Source of the DNA: Gemmatimonas aurantiaca T-27
Lineage (GTDB): Bacteria; Gemmatimonadota; Gemmatimonadetes; Gemmatimonadales; Gemmatimonadaceae
Assembly (NCBI RefSeq): GCF_000010305.1
Contig: NC_012489.1
Coordinates: 186,001-250,000, forward strand
DNA: 64,000 nt
Direction of reading: 5' to 3'
Part shown: in pieces, positions 1 through 7,718 of the stretch
How positions within the stretch are numbered: the stretch's first letter is position 1
How the letters are laid out: every line of letters begins with the position of its first letter
Program-made: the position numbers and the translations under genes
Notes under the pieces: generated by a model
Seen by the model: the letters and a program-made list of their open reading frames with translations, nothing else
What the model was told of the DNA's origin: nothing
Databases searched by the model: none

Positions 1-574
1 CACGATCGAGTGGCCAGAAGTGCGAGAGCAGCCAATGGGTACCGCTCACCGGCTGTGCGCGCTGCAGGTGCGTGTACGCCGGCAGGATGGCGTCGGTGAG
101 CGTTTCCGCCTGCGTGAGCAGGGCCTGCTGCAGTTCCCGAATGGCGGCATCGAGCTTCTGGCAGGCATCCATGGTCCACAGGCGCGACGCCGTGGCCACC
201 TGATCATTGCGTGAGCGACCGGTGTGCAGCTTGGACGCCACCGTGCCGGCTTCTTCGTGCAGCAACCGGTCGATCATGGTGTGGATGTCTTCATCCGTCG
301 CGACGGGCTGTGCGCCATCGGCGATGCGCTGTGCGACACGGTCGAGTCCCTGCTGCAACGCGAGGCTTTCGTCCTGGGTGAGCACGCCGGCGTGACCGAG
401 TCCGGCGGCCCAGGCCTGCGACAGGCGCACATCGTGCGGCCAGAGACGGAAGTCGGTGCCGATGGAGCGATTGATGGCGTCGAGCAGCGGCGACGGGCCG
501 CCGGCAAATCGGCCGCCCCACAACTTGTGGGTGCCAGCAGCGGAGCCGGATTCGGATGAAGAGGAGGCAGTCAT
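1..574 (-). CDS. argH: Argininosuccinate lyase (5' part only)
   Basis: Catalyses the last step of arginine synthesis, splitting argininosuccinate into arginine and fumarate in the cytoplasm. The translation from the ATG at 574 shows the family N-terminus: KLWGGRF near residue 17, then FRLWPHDVRLSQAW, the DEDIHTMID segment and the signature TGRSRNDQVAT. The gene runs off the left edge, so only about 190 of roughly 460 residues are present and the C-terminal GSSxMPxKxN loop is not visible. It lies 11 nt behind argR on the same strand, so the two are probably cotranscribed from the argR/argC divergent promoter region and subject to ArgR control. Confidence 0.95.
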   Translation of the reverse strand, partial: MTASSSSESGSAAGTHKLWGGRFAGGPSPLLDAINRSIGTDFRLWPHDVRLSQAWAAGLGHAGVLTQDESLALQQGLDRVAQRIADGAQPVATDEDIHTMIDRLLHEEAGTVASKLHTGRSRNDQVATASRLWTMDACQKLDAAIRELQQALLTQAETLTDAILPAYTHLQRAQPVSGTHWLLSHFWPLDR

Positions 575-585
575 GGCGCGGAAAT

Positions 586-1047
586 CTAGCGGTCGATGTA
601 GGTGCGGAGTTTGCGGAGCACACGCTCACGCCCTTCCGTGCTGCGGCAGATGATGAGGACCGTGTCGTCACCAGCGATGGTGCCTGCGACGTCCGGCCAT
701 TCGAGTTGATCGAGCGCTTCGGCCACTGGCTGCGCGCCGGATTTCATCGTGCGGGCGACGACCAGCACCTGCACCCCCTCCACGGCGACCAGCAATTCCG
801 GGAGCATGCGCTCCAGTCGGGCGAGCTCGTAGTCACCGTTGGTTTGATCCGAAAATGCATATCGGGCGCGTCCCTGGCCGTCGGGAATGCGGGCCAGACG
901 CAACTCCCGCAAATCCCGGGAGAGGGTGGACTGCGTGACGTCCCAGCCTCGACCCGCGAGCTGTCGTCGCAGCTCCTCCTGGCTCGCCACGGCATGCGCC
1001 GCGACGATCTCGCGAATGGTCTGCTGGCGCTCGCGTTTGTCTGACAA
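586..1047 (-). CDS. argR: Arginine repressor ArgR
   Basis: Hexameric arginine-responsive repressor of arginine genes. The 153-residue product has the usual two parts: an N-terminal winged helix (KRERQQTIREIV, then TQSTLSRDLRELRL as recognition helix) and a C-terminal oligomerisation and arginine-binding part with the GTIAGDDTVLIIC core that carries the conserved Asp pair. I chose the TTG at 1045-1047 because it gives the normal family length and has GGAG about 7 nt upstream. The open frame extends much further upstream, but that part is antisense to argC. Transcribed with argH and divergent from argC, with a palindromic operator between them, so autoregulation is likely. Confidence 0.93.
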   Translation of the reverse strand: MSDKRERQQTIREIVAAHAVASQEELRRQLAGRGWDVTQSTLSRDLRELRLARIPDGQGRARYAFSDQTNGDYELARLERMLPELLVAVEGVQVLVVARTMKSGAQPVAEALDQLEWPDVAGTIAGDDTVLIICRSTEGRERVLRKLRTYIDR

Positions 1048-1083
1048 CGGGACTCCGGAATGAGGCTGAGGGCGTCCGGGCGA

Positions 1084-1112
1084 TTGACAGCACCCTTCTG
1101 CAAAATTATGCA
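1084..1112 (+). promoter_or_regulatory. Promoter of argCBD
   Basis: TTGACA at 1084-1089 is followed, after exactly 17 nt, by TATGCA at 1107-1112. This is a good sigma-70 type arrangement facing argC. The -10 overlaps the ARG box, so bound ArgR would occlude polymerase. A start near 1119 would leave a very short leader before the ATG at 1128. On the other strand CATAAT within the same stretch could be the -10 of argR. Confidence 0.6.
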
Positions 1113-1126
1113 TTAATTGTGCATAA
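1106..1126. promoter_or_regulatory. ARG box (ArgR operator)
   Basis: Perfect inverted repeat TTATGCA-TTAATTG-TGCATAA. It is AT-rich in an otherwise GC-rich window, about the size of the 18-bp ARG box, and sits between divergent argR and argC on top of the argC -10. The assignment rests on the palindrome, the context and the presence of argR. Confidence 0.75.
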
Positions 1127-1127
1127 C

Positions 1128-2186
1128 ATGCCGGTCCTGATGCAACCGTCTTCCGCTCCATTGAACGTGCCCGACTCGTCTTCGTTGCCAACCTATCGTG
1201 TGGGGGTGTTGGGTGCCTCCGGCTACTCCGGGCGTGAGCTGTGCGCGCTGGTGACCGGTCATCCGCAGCTCTCGCTCGCCTTTGCCACGGCCCACACTCA
1301 GCGCGGCACGACGCTCCGCGTGCGTGCCAGCGGTGCGGTGCATGACATCCCGTTGATCGGCCCGGAAGAGGCGGACCTGGCGGGGGTGGACCTGGTGTTT
1401 GCGGCGCTGCCACACGGCGCGTCGGCCGAGTGGGTGGGCAAGGTGATCGCGGCCGGCGCGCGGGTGGTGGACCTGTCGAGCGACCTGCGGCCCGGGCATG
1501 GGGGCACCACGCATGCGTTGCCGGATGGTGTGCCGGCCGATGCGCCGTACGGACTGCCCGAGCTGTTCCGCGCACCGCTGCATGGCGCGCGCGTGGTGGC
1601 GAACCCGGGGTGTTATGCCACCAGCGTATTGGTCGCGCTGGCGCCGTTGGCCAAGGCGGGATTGATCGCGCCGGGAGCCACCGTGAACATCGCGGCGGCA
1701 AGCGGCATCAGTGGTGCGGGCGCATCGCCCAAGCTCGAGTACCTGTTTGCGGAAGTCACCGAGAACTACCGCGCCTATGGTGTGGGCAACGCCCACCGGC
1801 ACCTGTTCGAGATGCGGGACACGCTGTCGCACCTCGGGGCCGACTGCGATCTGCTGTTCACGCCGCACCTGCTGCCGGTGGACCGCGGTATTCTGTCCAC
1901 GATCACGGTGCCGCTGACCCGTCCGCTCGCCGACCCATTGGAGCCGTTCCGCACAGCGTTCGCCAACGAACCGTTCGTCGAACTGACGACCGGGTTGCCC
2001 GCGCTGGCCGACGTGCAACATCGCAACGTCGTGCGCATCGGCGCCGTTTCACCCACCGGGATGCGTCAGCCGACGCTGCTGGTGTTCAGCGCGATCGACA
2101 ATCTCGTGAAGGGCGCGGCGGGGCAGGCGGTGCAGAACGCCAATCTCATGTTGGGGTTGCCGGAGACGGCCGGGTTGCAGCGATAA
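1128..2186 (+). CDS. argC: N-acetyl-gamma-glutamyl-phosphate reductase
   Basis: NADPH-dependent reduction of N-acetylglutamyl phosphate to the semialdehyde, the third step of arginine synthesis. The nucleotide-binding start YRVGVLGASGYSGRELC, the PHGASAEW region, the active-site Cys in NPGCYATS and the late HRHLFEM and TPHLLPVDRGIL motifs are all present. About 350 residues, normal for the family. Several starts are possible: ATG 1128, ATG 1140, or a TTG near 1184 just before the conserved part. I keep 1128, which leaves a very short leader after the predicted promoter. First gene of argC-argB-argD, and the upstream ARG box indicates ArgR repression. Confidence 0.95.
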   Translation: MPVLMQPSSAPLNVPDSSSLPTYRVGVLGASGYSGRELCALVTGHPQLSLAFATAHTQRGTTLRVRASGAVHDIPLIGPEEADLAGVDLVFAALPHGASAEWVGKVIAAGARVVDLSSDLRPGHGGTTHALPDGVPADAPYGLPELFRAPLHGARVVANPGCYATSVLVALAPLAKAGLIAPGATVNIAAASGISGAGASPKLEYLFAEVTENYRAYGVGNAHRHLFEMRDTLSHLGADCDLLFTPHLLPVDRGILSTITVPLTRPLADPLEPFRTAFANEPFVELTTGLPALADVQHRNVVRIGAVSPTGMRQPTLLVFSAIDNLVKGAAGQAVQNANLMLGLPETAGLQR

Positions 2187-2259
2187 GCGGTTCTGGTTCG
2201 CATCGCCGCGACCGGCAACACGTCGGTATTCCACTCCACCTGCCCCACTCTCTCCAAAG

Positions 2260-3042
2260 ATGTTTGTCGTCAAACTCGGTGGCCGCACACAGAACGACCC
2301 GGCGTTGCCGGCTGCCCTCGCTGCCCTTTGGCATCAGAGCGGCGGCCGGGTCGTGATCGTGCATGGCGGCGGTGACCAGATCAGCGCGCTGCAGCGTCTG
2401 CGTGGTGAAGAGCCGGTGTTCATTGGTGGTCGGCGGGTGACCACCGATACGGCGCTCGAGCTGGTGCGCATGGTGCTGTCGGGGCTCGCCAACAAGCAGA
2501 TGGTTTCGTCGCTGGTGGCGGCCGGTGCGCCGGCCGTGGGCATCAGCGGTGAAGACGCCGGACTGTTGCGCGCCACCCCCATCGATGCGGCGACGTTTGG
2601 GCATTCAGGGACGCCGGCGTCGGTGAATCCGGGCGTCGCCCGTGCGTTGTTGGCGGCCGGCTACCTGCCGGTGATTTCGCCGGTGGCGGCGCGCGAGGAT
2701 GTGTCGGTGGCGGGTGCCTACAATGTGAACGGCGACGATGCCGCGGCCGCGATCGCGGCGGCACTGGGCGCTGATGAGCTGTTCCTGATGGCGGACGTGC
2801 CGGGTGTACTCGATGGCAACAAGACGCTCGTACCACGACTGACGCTCGAAGAAACGCAGGCCCTCGTGGCCAGTGGTGTGGCTGGTGGCGGCATGGCCGC
2901 CAAGCTCGACGCCTGCGCTGCGGCGCTGGCGGGTGGTGTGTCCCGAGTGCGGATCGGAGATCTCGCCGCACTCACTGTTCCCAGCGCGGGAACCGCGATC
3001 GTTGCGCGCGCCGACGCAACGGATGCCGTCTCTTCCAGGTAG
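2260..3042 (+). CDS. argB: Acetylglutamate kinase
   Basis: Phosphorylates N-acetylglutamate, the second step of arginine synthesis. An amino-acid kinase fold protein of 260 residues: N-terminal VVKLGGR with the phosphate-binding Lys, glycine loop VIVHGGGDQIS, substrate-binding GRRVTTDTALE, NVNGDDAAAAIA, and the C-terminal LMADVPGVLDG and GGGMAAKLDA motifs. It lacks the N-terminal helix extension that arginine-inhibited kinases carry, so allosteric feedback may be weak (inference). It lies 73 nt after argC and 5 nt before argD. A LysZ-like role is possible in principle, but argH and argR next door favour arginine. Confidence 0.92.
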   Translation: MFVVKLGGRTQNDPALPAALAALWHQSGGRVVIVHGGGDQISALQRLRGEEPVFIGGRRVTTDTALELVRMVLSGLANKQMVSSLVAAGAPAVGISGEDAGLLRATPIDAATFGHSGTPASVNPGVARALLAAGYLPVISPVAAREDVSVAGAYNVNGDDAAAAIAAALGADELFLMADVPGVLDGNKTLVPRLTLEETQALVASGVAGGGMAAKLDACAAALAGGVSRVRIGDLAALTVPSAGTAIVARADATDAVSSR

Positions 3043-3047
3043 CTGCC

Positions 3048-4283
3048 ATGACTTCGACGATGCCCTCGCCTGCTTCCGCCACTGCCCTGACGCCGACGTC
3101 GTCGGCTGCGGAACCGACGACGCTGCCCGCCATTCTGGGCACGTACAAGCGACAGGCGCCGCTCTTTGTCCGAGGTGAAGGCGTCCACATGATCGACGAG
3201 TCGGGGAAGCGCTATCTCGACTTTGTCGCCGGTATCGCGGTGTCATCGCTCGGCCACGCGGATGCAGGCGTGATGCAGGCCATGCAGGAAGCCATGGCCA
3301 CGGGACTCATTCACACGTCCAACCTGTATCGCACGGCGCCGGGTGAGGCGCTCGCGTCGTGGCTGGTGGCGCATTCGTTTGCGAGCAGTGTGTTTTTCTC
3401 CAACTCGGGCGCCGAGGCCAACGAGGGGGCGTTCAAGTTTGCGCGCCGGTGGGCCAAGAGCACGGGACATCAGGCCAAGCACGAGATCATCGCGCTACGT
3501 GGTTCCTTCCATGGCCGTATGCCCGGCACGCTGGCGGCCACCGATCGGCCGGCGTATCGCCTGCCGTTCCGTCCGCTCATGGGCGGGGTGACCATTGTGG
3601 AACGCAATCTCGAGGAGCTGCGCGCCGTGCTCGATCCGGAAACGGCGGCCGCGGTGATCGTCGAGCCAATTCAGGGCGAAGGCGGGGTGCGCATCGTGGA
3701 GCCGGAGTTCCTGCGCGGACTGCGTGAGCTCACGCGTGAGCGCAATGTTCTCCTCATCCTCGACGAGATCCAGTGTGGCCTCGGCCGCACGGGTTCGTTC
3801 TTCGCCTACGAGCAGTTGGGCTTCGAACCGGACATGCTCACCATCGCGAAGCCGCTGGCCAATGGTTTGCCGATGGGTGCCATTCTGGTCAACGATACGG
3901 TGGCCCGTGTGATGCAGCCCGGTGATCACGGCACCACGTTTGGTGGCGGTCCGCTGCTGGCCCATGTGGCGCATCATGTCGTACAGCGTCTGGCTGATCC
4001 GGCGTTGCTGCAGCATGTGCGGGAAACGGGCGCCTGGTTCGGTGAGCAGTTGCAGGCGATCGCTGATCGTACGGGAGCGGTGCGTGCCATCCGTGGCACC
4101 GGTCTCATGTGGGGCATGGACGTGCACGAACCTGCCGCGGCCATCATCGCCCGGGCATTCGATCAGGGACTGCTGCTGGTGAGCGCCGGCGAGCATACGC
4201 TGCGCTTTCTGCCGCCGCTGGTGATCAGCCGCGAGGAGCTGGCCAAGGGGCTCGCCATTCTCGAAGGCGCGATCAAGGCGTAA
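3048..4283 (+). CDS. argD: Acetylornithine aminotransferase
   Basis: Class III PLP aminotransferase of 411 residues, converting N-acetylglutamate semialdehyde to N-acetylornithine. Visible features: [15 protein letters not shown], the [18 protein letters not shown] segment, [13 protein letters not shown], the [11 protein letters not shown] loop with the PLP-ring Asp, the Schiff-base Lys in [14 protein letters not shown], and the [10 protein letters not shown] motif. The first 25 or so residues are low-complexity (Ser, Thr, Ala), so a later start is possible. Last gene of argCBD. argG, argF and argJ/argA are not in this window. Confidence 0.94.
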   Translation: MTSTMPSPASATALTPTSSAAEPTTLPAILGTYKRQAPLFVRGEGVHMIDESGKRYLDFVAGIAVSSLGHADAGVMQAMQEAMATGLIHTSNLYRTAPGEALASWLVAHSFASSVFFSNSGAEANEGAFKFARRWAKSTGHQAKHEIIALRGSFHGRMPGTLAATDRPAYRLPFRPLMGGVTIVERNLEELRAVLDPETAAAVIVEPIQGEGGVRIVEPEFLRGLRELTRERNVLLILDEIQCGLGRTGSFFAYEQLGFEPDMLTIAKPLANGLPMGAILVNDTVARVMQPGDHGTTFGGGPLLAHVAHHVVQRLADPALLQHVRETGAWFGEQLQAIADRTGAVRAIRGTGLMWGMDVHEPAAAIIARAFDQGLLLVSAGEHTLRFLPPLVISREELAKGLAILEGAIKA

Positions 4284-4293
4284 CTCAAAAACA

Positions 4294-4319
4294 CCGGCGC
4301 CCGTATCGGCGGGCGCCGG
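4294..4319. terminator. Hairpin after argD
   Basis: Perfect 10-bp stem CCGGCGCCCG / CGGGCGCCGG with a 6-nt loop, 10 nt past the argD stop. There is no T-run on the + side. The T-run lies on the minus side, so termination efficiency for argD is uncertain, and the hairpin could instead stabilise the mRNA 3' end. Confidence 0.55.
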
Positions 4320-4341
4320 GCTGCCCGCCATCGACGGCACC

Positions 4342-4986
4342 ATGTACATCCCAGCGTCCTACCGGGAGACGGATCGCACCGTGCTCCTCGATTTCCTCGC
4401 GGCACATCCCCTCGGCGTGCTCGTATCGGGCACGTCGGGTGGTGAACGCGGACTGTACGCGACGCACCTGCCGTTGCACGTCGACCGTGAGCGGGGCGTA
4501 CTGCAGGGACATCTCGCGCGCGCCAATCCGCACGTCGGTCACCTGGCGGCGCTGGCCAGCGGGGAACGGGTCCTCGCGATCTTCAGCGGCGCCGATGCCT
4601 ACATCACGCCGACGTGGTACCCGAGCAAGCAGGAGCACGGCAAGGTCGTTCCCACCTGGAATTTCAGTGCCGTGCATGTGCATGGCGCGGTCACGCTGCA
4701 CGACGATCCGTCCTTCCTCCTGGCGCACCTGCATCGTCTCACCGACACACACGAAGCCACGCAGCCCAAGGCGTGGGCGGTCGATGACGCACCGGCGGAT
4801 TTCATTGCGCAGCAGATGCGCGCCATCGTCGGTATCGAGATCGCGATCGACGTGCTGGAAGGAAAATTCAAGATGAGCCAAAACCGTTCACACGCCGACA
4901 TCGACGGCGTGATTGCCGGACTCGGCGCGAGCGGCGCGGCACCGGATGTGGTCGCGGACATGATCGCGAGAAAGCCGGTGCGCTGA
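4342..4986 (+). CDS. FMN-binding PaiB-like protein
   Basis: A 214-residue protein of the FMN-binding negative transcriptional regulator (PaiB) family, with a flavin-reductase-like split-barrel fold. Family hallmarks: the N-terminal MYIPASYRETD, the THLPLHV segment, GHLARANPHV, and ITPTWYPSKQEHGKVVPTWNF, whose pattern is diagnostic, followed by HVHGAV. In Bacillus, PaiB is reported with the acetyltransferase PaiA, but no PaiA is adjacent here and the regulatory role is not shown by sequence. Stands alone between two hairpins. The C-terminal 30 residues (NRSHADIDGVIAGL) resemble the family's helical tail. Confidence 0.85.
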   Translation: MYIPASYRETDRTVLLDFLAAHPLGVLVSGTSGGERGLYATHLPLHVDRERGVLQGHLARANPHVGHLAALASGERVLAIFSGADAYITPTWYPSKQEHGKVVPTWNFSAVHVHGAVTLHDDPSFLLAHLHRLTDTHEATQPKAWAVDDAPADFIAQQMRAIVGIEIAIDVLEGKFKMSQNRSHADIDGVIAGLGASGAAPDVVADMIARKPVR

Positions 4987-4995
4987 TCGGTCGCG

Positions 4996-5030
4996 CGATC
5001 GTTTTCGACGATCGTTCGTGGTTTGTTCTT
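4996..5030 (+). terminator. Rho-independent terminator after the PaiB-like gene
   Basis: CGATCGT / ACGATCG stem (4996-5002 and 5008-5014) with a 5-nt loop. It is followed by a T-rich run to about 5030 and begins 10 nt past the stop codon. Confidence 0.7.
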
Positions 5031-5192
5031 GCCAGTCCGCAACATTCGATCAATATTGTTGCCACCTTCACGTGCCTCCGTGAACGGTGCGGTTCGTTCA
5101 CGCGGCGCACGTCAGGTGTCGCCATCGCGTGTCGGTTCCGCGAATTCGCTCGGAAGCACTGTGGCCGCGGCGCGTTGCAGCCCGCGTGACCC

Positions 5193-5270
5193 GATCACCG
5201 GCGGTGTAGGCCCTGTCCTGGCGCGTCGATCCGGCGGCGCGCTCGAGGCCGGACGGGGCCGCCGGTGATC
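5193..5270. other. 78-nt imperfect hairpin, unexplained structured element
   Basis: In the 405-bp gap before the phosphatase gene, GATCACCGGCGG (5193-5204) is matched perfectly by CCGCCGGTGATC (5259-5270). Inside, GGCCC/GGGCC, GTCC/GGAC and GCGCG/CGCGC can pair in order, giving one long interrupted stem. It has no T-run and no good coding frame. It could be a leader RNA of the phosphatase gene, a small RNA or a repeat element. The rest of the gap (5031-5192 and 5271-5392) shows nothing I can name. Confidence 0.4.
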
Positions 5271-5392
5271 CTGCATCGCTGACCATGTGCAGCGTCGACT
5301 CTGCGTGGGTATTCCGTCACGAGTCGGTTTCACACCATACCGCACCCCACTGGCCGTAACGACAGGTCAAGTTTCCGGGTGTACTTTTCGGC

Positions 5393-7018
5393 ATGCGCAC
5401 TCTTCGTCGTCTCCTCATGCATGCGAACATGGTGAGTGCGGCCACGACCGCTGCCGTTGTCACGGCGGCCGTCTCTGCCGCACTGCCGTCTGCTCTCGCT
5501 GCCCAGACCAAGCCGACGCTGGTCGTTCAGATCACCGTCGACCAGCTGCGTCCCGACTATCTCGACCGGTTTCGGCCGCAGTTCACAGGGGGATTTGCGC
5601 GCCTGCTCAAGCAGGGCGCGTTCTTCACCCAGGCCTTCCACGACCACGCGGTCACGGAAACGGCACCAGGCCATGCCACGCTCTGGTCCGGACGGTTTCC
5701 GGCACACACCGGCGTGGTGCTCAACGAAATCGGCGTCGCCGACCCGCAGGCGCCCTTGCTGTTCGGACGTGGCGGTGGAGCATCGCCGTACCGATTCCGC
5801 GGTTCGGCGTTCTTCGACTGGGTGCGCACGCGTGATCAGTTCTCCCGCGCGCTGTCGGTGTCGCGCAAAGACCGCGGCGCCATTCTGCCGCTGGGTCGCG
5901 CCAAGCAACAGGTGTACTGGTACTCGCTCGACGGTGGCTTCACGACCAGCCGCTACTACGCGGACACATTGCCGAGCTGGGTGCAGCGCTTCAATGCGCG
6001 CGATGTGACCGCCAAGTACCTCGGCACCGAATGGAACCTGCTCCTGCCGGCGTCCGAGTACACCGAGAAAGACTCGGTGCCCATCGAACACGGTGGACGT
6101 GATTTCACGTTCCCGCACAAGCTGTCGGCCGACCGTCGTCAGGGCACGTTCCAGTTCACGGACTATCCGTGGATGGATGAGATCACGGTGGACATGGCGC
6201 TCGAAGGGCTGCAGGCGCTCGATCTCGGCAAGGGTACCAGCACCGATGTGCTCTCGGTGTCCCTGTCGACGGTGGATGCGATTGGCCATGCGTACGGCCC
6301 CGCGTCGCTCGAATTGCACGACCAGATCCTGCGTACCGACCGCGCGCTGGGTCGCCTGATCGATTCGCTGTACAAACTGCGCGACTCCAGCCGCATCGTC
6401 TTTGCCCTCAGTGCCGATCATGGCGTCACGCCATATCCTGAACTGGCATTCCCGGGCGCCGATCCGAATCGTGGCCGGGTGGACATCCGTCCGGTGATGG
6501 ATGCCGCGCGGAGTGCGTTGGCGGCCCGCGGTATCGAAGGTGATGCGCTGCTCATGCAGTCCGGCATCATCATGCTCGACCGGCCGCGCCTGATCGCCAA
6601 GAAGGTGAACGCCGATTCCGTGGTGACCTCCCTGCGTGCGGCGCTCATCAAGCTGCCGGGCATGCTGCGTGTGGACCGTGTGAACACGCTGGCCACGGCG
6701 GCGGCCAAAGGCGACAAGATCGCGCGTCGCTGGAACCAGTCCATTCCCAAGGACCTCCAGGCCGAACTCACGCTGACCTTCAAGGAAGGTTACTACTGGG
6801 TCACCACGCGGTACGCGACGCACGGATCACCGTACGATCTCGACGCGCATATCCCCATCCTGTTCATGGGGCCGATGGTGAAGCCGGGCCGCTATACGCA
6901 GCCCATCCGTTCGGTGGATATTGCGCCCACGCTGGCCGAGATCGTGGGCGTCGAGCCCATCGAACCGATCGACGGCAAGGTGCTGCGCATGATCCTCCCG
7001 GCGTCCACCGGCAAATAA
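5393..7018 (+). CDS. Secreted PafA-like alkaline phosphatase
   Basis: A 541-residue exported phosphomonoesterase of the alkaline phosphatase superfamily. An N-terminal signal peptide of about 36 residues ends near LAAQTK. Metal ligands and nucleophile are visible: Asp in ITVDQLRPDY, the nucleophilic Thr90 in ETAPGHATLWSG, Asn in VVLNE, Asp/His in STVDAIGHAYGP, Asp/His in SADHGVTP and the late His in DAHIPILFMGP. SRKDRGAI supplies the Lys159/Arg161 pair that marks PafA-type phosphatases and separates them from the diesterases of the superfamily. A role in scavenging phosphate from organic esters follows. No recognisable Pho box was found upstream. Confidence 0.88.
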   Translation: MRTLRRLLMHANMVSAATTAAVVTAAVSAALPSALAAQTKPTLVVQITVDQLRPDYLDRFRPQFTGGFARLLKQGAFFTQAFHDHAVTETAPGHATLWSGRFPAHTGVVLNEIGVADPQAPLLFGRGGGASPYRFRGSAFFDWVRTRDQFSRALSVSRKDRGAILPLGRAKQQVYWYSLDGGFTTSRYYADTLPSWVQRFNARDVTAKYLGTEWNLLLPASEYTEKDSVPIEHGGRDFTFPHKLSADRRQGTFQFTDYPWMDEITVDMALEGLQALDLGKGTSTDVLSVSLSTVDAIGHAYGPASLELHDQILRTDRALGRLIDSLYKLRDSSRIVFALSADHGVTPYPELAFPGADPNRGRVDIRPVMDAARSALAARGIEGDALLMQSGIIMLDRPRLIAKKVNADSVVTSLRAALIKLPGMLRVDRVNTLATAAAKGDKIARRWNQSIPKDLQAELTLTFKEGYYWVTTRYATHGSPYDLDAHIPILFMGPMVKPGRYTQPIRSVDIAPTLAEIVGVEPIEPIDGKVLRMILPASTGK

Positions 7019-7048
7019 TCCACTTCGTCGTACAGGCGTCCGCCCTCC

Positions 7049-7645
7049 GTGTCCATGCACTCGATCGATCGTGCGTTCGACGAAATCCGGTTTGGGGATG
7101 GGCGGACGCTCAACCTGCGCTCGTTGCAGCCCACTGCGCTGCAGGCCACCGCACTCTGTGAGCGGTGGCTGCGGGAGCGTCAGGTACAGGGTGTGTCGGA
7201 AGCCCTGGTGATCACGGGGCGCGGCAACAACAGTCTCGAAGGGTATTCGCCGGTGCGCGAAGCGATCGTGCGCCTGTTGCCGTCACTGCGCCGACGCAAT
7301 GTCATTGCGGGCTACGCGGAGCACACGCCCGGTTCCTTCGTGGTGAACTTCGCGCCCCTGACGGCGCTGTTCGAAGTGCCGCGTCGTCGCCGGGAAAAAG
7401 CGCCCGAGCCTACGCGCCCGCCCACGCTCAAGGCGTTGGATCCTGAGACGGTGCATCAGTTGCGCGACCTGGCGGTGATGTCGCTGGCCGTGCTGGGGGT
7501 CCAGTCTCCCACCCGTGGGCAGCTCGAAGACGAAATGTTGCGCCAGTTTGCCGCATTGAGTGCGGCGCTGCCCGACAATGGCGACCGCGAGGCGTTGCTG
7601 CAGCAGGCCCTCATGCGGGCCGCAGAAGAGTACGAAGCCGAGTAA
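7049..7645 (+). CDS. Smr-domain-like protein
   Basis: A 198-residue cytoplasmic protein. Residues about 20-85 resemble an Smr (small MutS-related) domain: LNLRSLQPTALQATALCERWL in place of the usual LDLHG start, then ALVITGRGNNS followed by VREAIVRLL, as in the core of MutS2 C-termini. The His of the LDLHG motif is replaced here (NLRS), so nuclease activity is doubtful. The second half is charged and helical with no known domain. It lies 30 nt after the phosphatase and 73 nt before the M28 peptidase. The family assignment is from pattern only. Confidence 0.55.
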   Translation: MSMHSIDRAFDEIRFGDGRTLNLRSLQPTALQATALCERWLRERQVQGVSEALVITGRGNNSLEGYSPVREAIVRLLPSLRRRNVIAGYAEHTPGSFVVNFAPLTALFEVPRRRREKAPEPTRPPTLKALDPETVHQLRDLAVMSLAVLGVQSPTRGQLEDEMLRQFAALSAALPDNGDREALLQQALMRAAEEYEAE

Positions 7646-7718
7646 TTTCGGGGGGTGGATTGTTCCCAGGGCGTGGCTCGGGGACATCTCTTGTCCATTC
7701 CATTCACCGGAGTTCGTC

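Noticed and set aside
586-1701. A 371-codon leftward frame covering argR and much of argC
   Set aside because: Only the part from TTG 1047 matches ArgR; the upstream half is antisense to argC and Arg/Pro/His-rich as shadow frames are.
5287-5835. A 182-codon frame before and inside the phosphatase gene
   Set aside because: Runs across the signal peptide and N-terminus of the phosphatase gene in another frame with low-quality composition.
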